Shown here one piece after another: positions 63,851 through 64,000 of a DNA stretch of 64,000 nucleotides (position 1 is its first letter; each line of letters begins with the position of its first letter). Both the position numbers and the translations under genes were made by a program. The notes below the pieces were generated by a model. The model made no database searches. It saw only the letters and a list, made by a program, of their open reading frames with translations, and was not told the origin of the DNA. The stretch is from a bacterium (GTDB lineage: Bacteria; Myxococcota_A; Polyangia; Nannocystales; Nannocystaceae), in the NCBI GenBank assembly GCA_024742475.1, contig JANSYI010000010.1, forward strand, positions 170,645-234,644, read 5' to 3'.

Positions 63851-64000
63851 TTCCTTTTCTCAAGGGGGCCTTTCGCAAAGGCCCCCGCCGCTTCGGCCGG
63901 CGAAGCCGCCCTTCGCTTCCCCCCAAACGGTCGGGCCCAGGCGGGCCCTCGACTTGGGGGCTTCCTTTTCTCAAGGGGGCCTTTCGCAAAGGCCCCCGCC
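63851..64000 (+). repeat. hairpin-bearing tandem repeat, 110-base period, running off the right edge
   Basis: Bases 63851-63890 recur at 63961-64000 with a single difference, so the period is 110. Each copy contains a perfect hairpin: arms GGGGGCCTTT and AAAGGCCCCC, three-base loop (63865-63887 and 63975-63997). Between them are further dyads: GCTTCG/CGAAGC, GGGCCC/GGGCCC and a CCCCCAA/TTGGGGG pair. The first hairpin could end the DUF4266/DUF3570 transcript. The full array length cannot be seen. Confidence 0.75.

Overview
The window is very GC-rich, densely packed bacterial chromosome. It reads as a myxobacterium (Myxococcota), probably of the Nannocystis/Plesiocystis side. Pointers are a MYXO-CTERM-type sorting tail, many lipoproteins with Ser/Thr/Asp/Gly-rich linkers and Cys-rich modules, FG-GAP/CARDB surface proteins, a HEAT-containing chemosensory operon, and frequent GTG/TTG starts with 4-base stop/start overlaps. 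The lineage is an inference from style, not from a marker tree. I found no rRNA, tRNA, CRISPR array, prophage or classical IS element, and no gene-free stretch longer than 300 bases.

Layout. 1-6053 (mostly minus strand): the N-terminus of an ECF sigma factor cut by the window edge; a Cys-rich lipoprotein with a Gly-rich MYXO-CTERM-like protein; a DHH-like protein with permuted motifs plus a TPR protein; a class IV aminotransferase overlapping a polyprenol-phosphate mannose synthase. 6196-8236 (plus): a PilZ-type protein and an uncharacterised lipoprotein. 8243-16069 (minus): a seven-gene envelope uptake operon (PstS-like binding protein, small lipoprotein, OprO/P-like porin, DUF2135/YfaP-like lipoprotein, TonB, TonB-dependent receptor, lipoprotein). 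It is divergent from a PhnD/PhnC/fused-PhnE-type oxyanion ABC transporter (16252-19525). 19902-20381: a DciA-like DUF721 protein.

20384-28080 (minus): a complete trp operon, trpE-G-D-C-F-B-A, split between trpF and trpB by an oppositely oriented REP-associated (Y1) transposase-like gene flanked by short palindromic repeats. glyA diverges from trpE across 37 bases. 29392-34558 (plus): a three-gene overlapping operon of a lipoprotein, a TPR-pseudokinase and a DUF2723/TMEM260-type GT-C membrane protein. 34569-37941: an FG-GAP/CARDB lipoprotein and a CysQ-type phosphatase. 38091-41588: rpsN-rpmE-tldD-pmbA, with zinc-free forms of both ribosomal proteins. 41793-46058: M50 protease-scpA-scpB-rluB. 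46155-47054: an L-domain-like lipoprotein with a palindrome touching its Shine-Dalgarno sequence.

47243-57842 (minus): an eleven-gene run, cheY-cheA-cheW-cheW-degenerate receiver-HEAT-cheR-cheB-GAF/coiled-coil-cheY-xerD, with nearly every junction overlapping and no chemoreceptor gene. 57907-62359 (minus): a stand-alone M17-aminopeptidase N-domain protein, nusB, ribH, rpsA and cmk. 62437-63848 (plus): a DUF4266/DUF3570 pair, followed by a hairpin-rich 110-base tandem repeat running off the right edge.

The most promising unusual systems are the receptor-less chemosensory operon ending in a Xer recombinase, the envelope oxyanion-uptake island, the pseudokinase/GT-C operon, and the RAYT/REP unit inside the trp operon.
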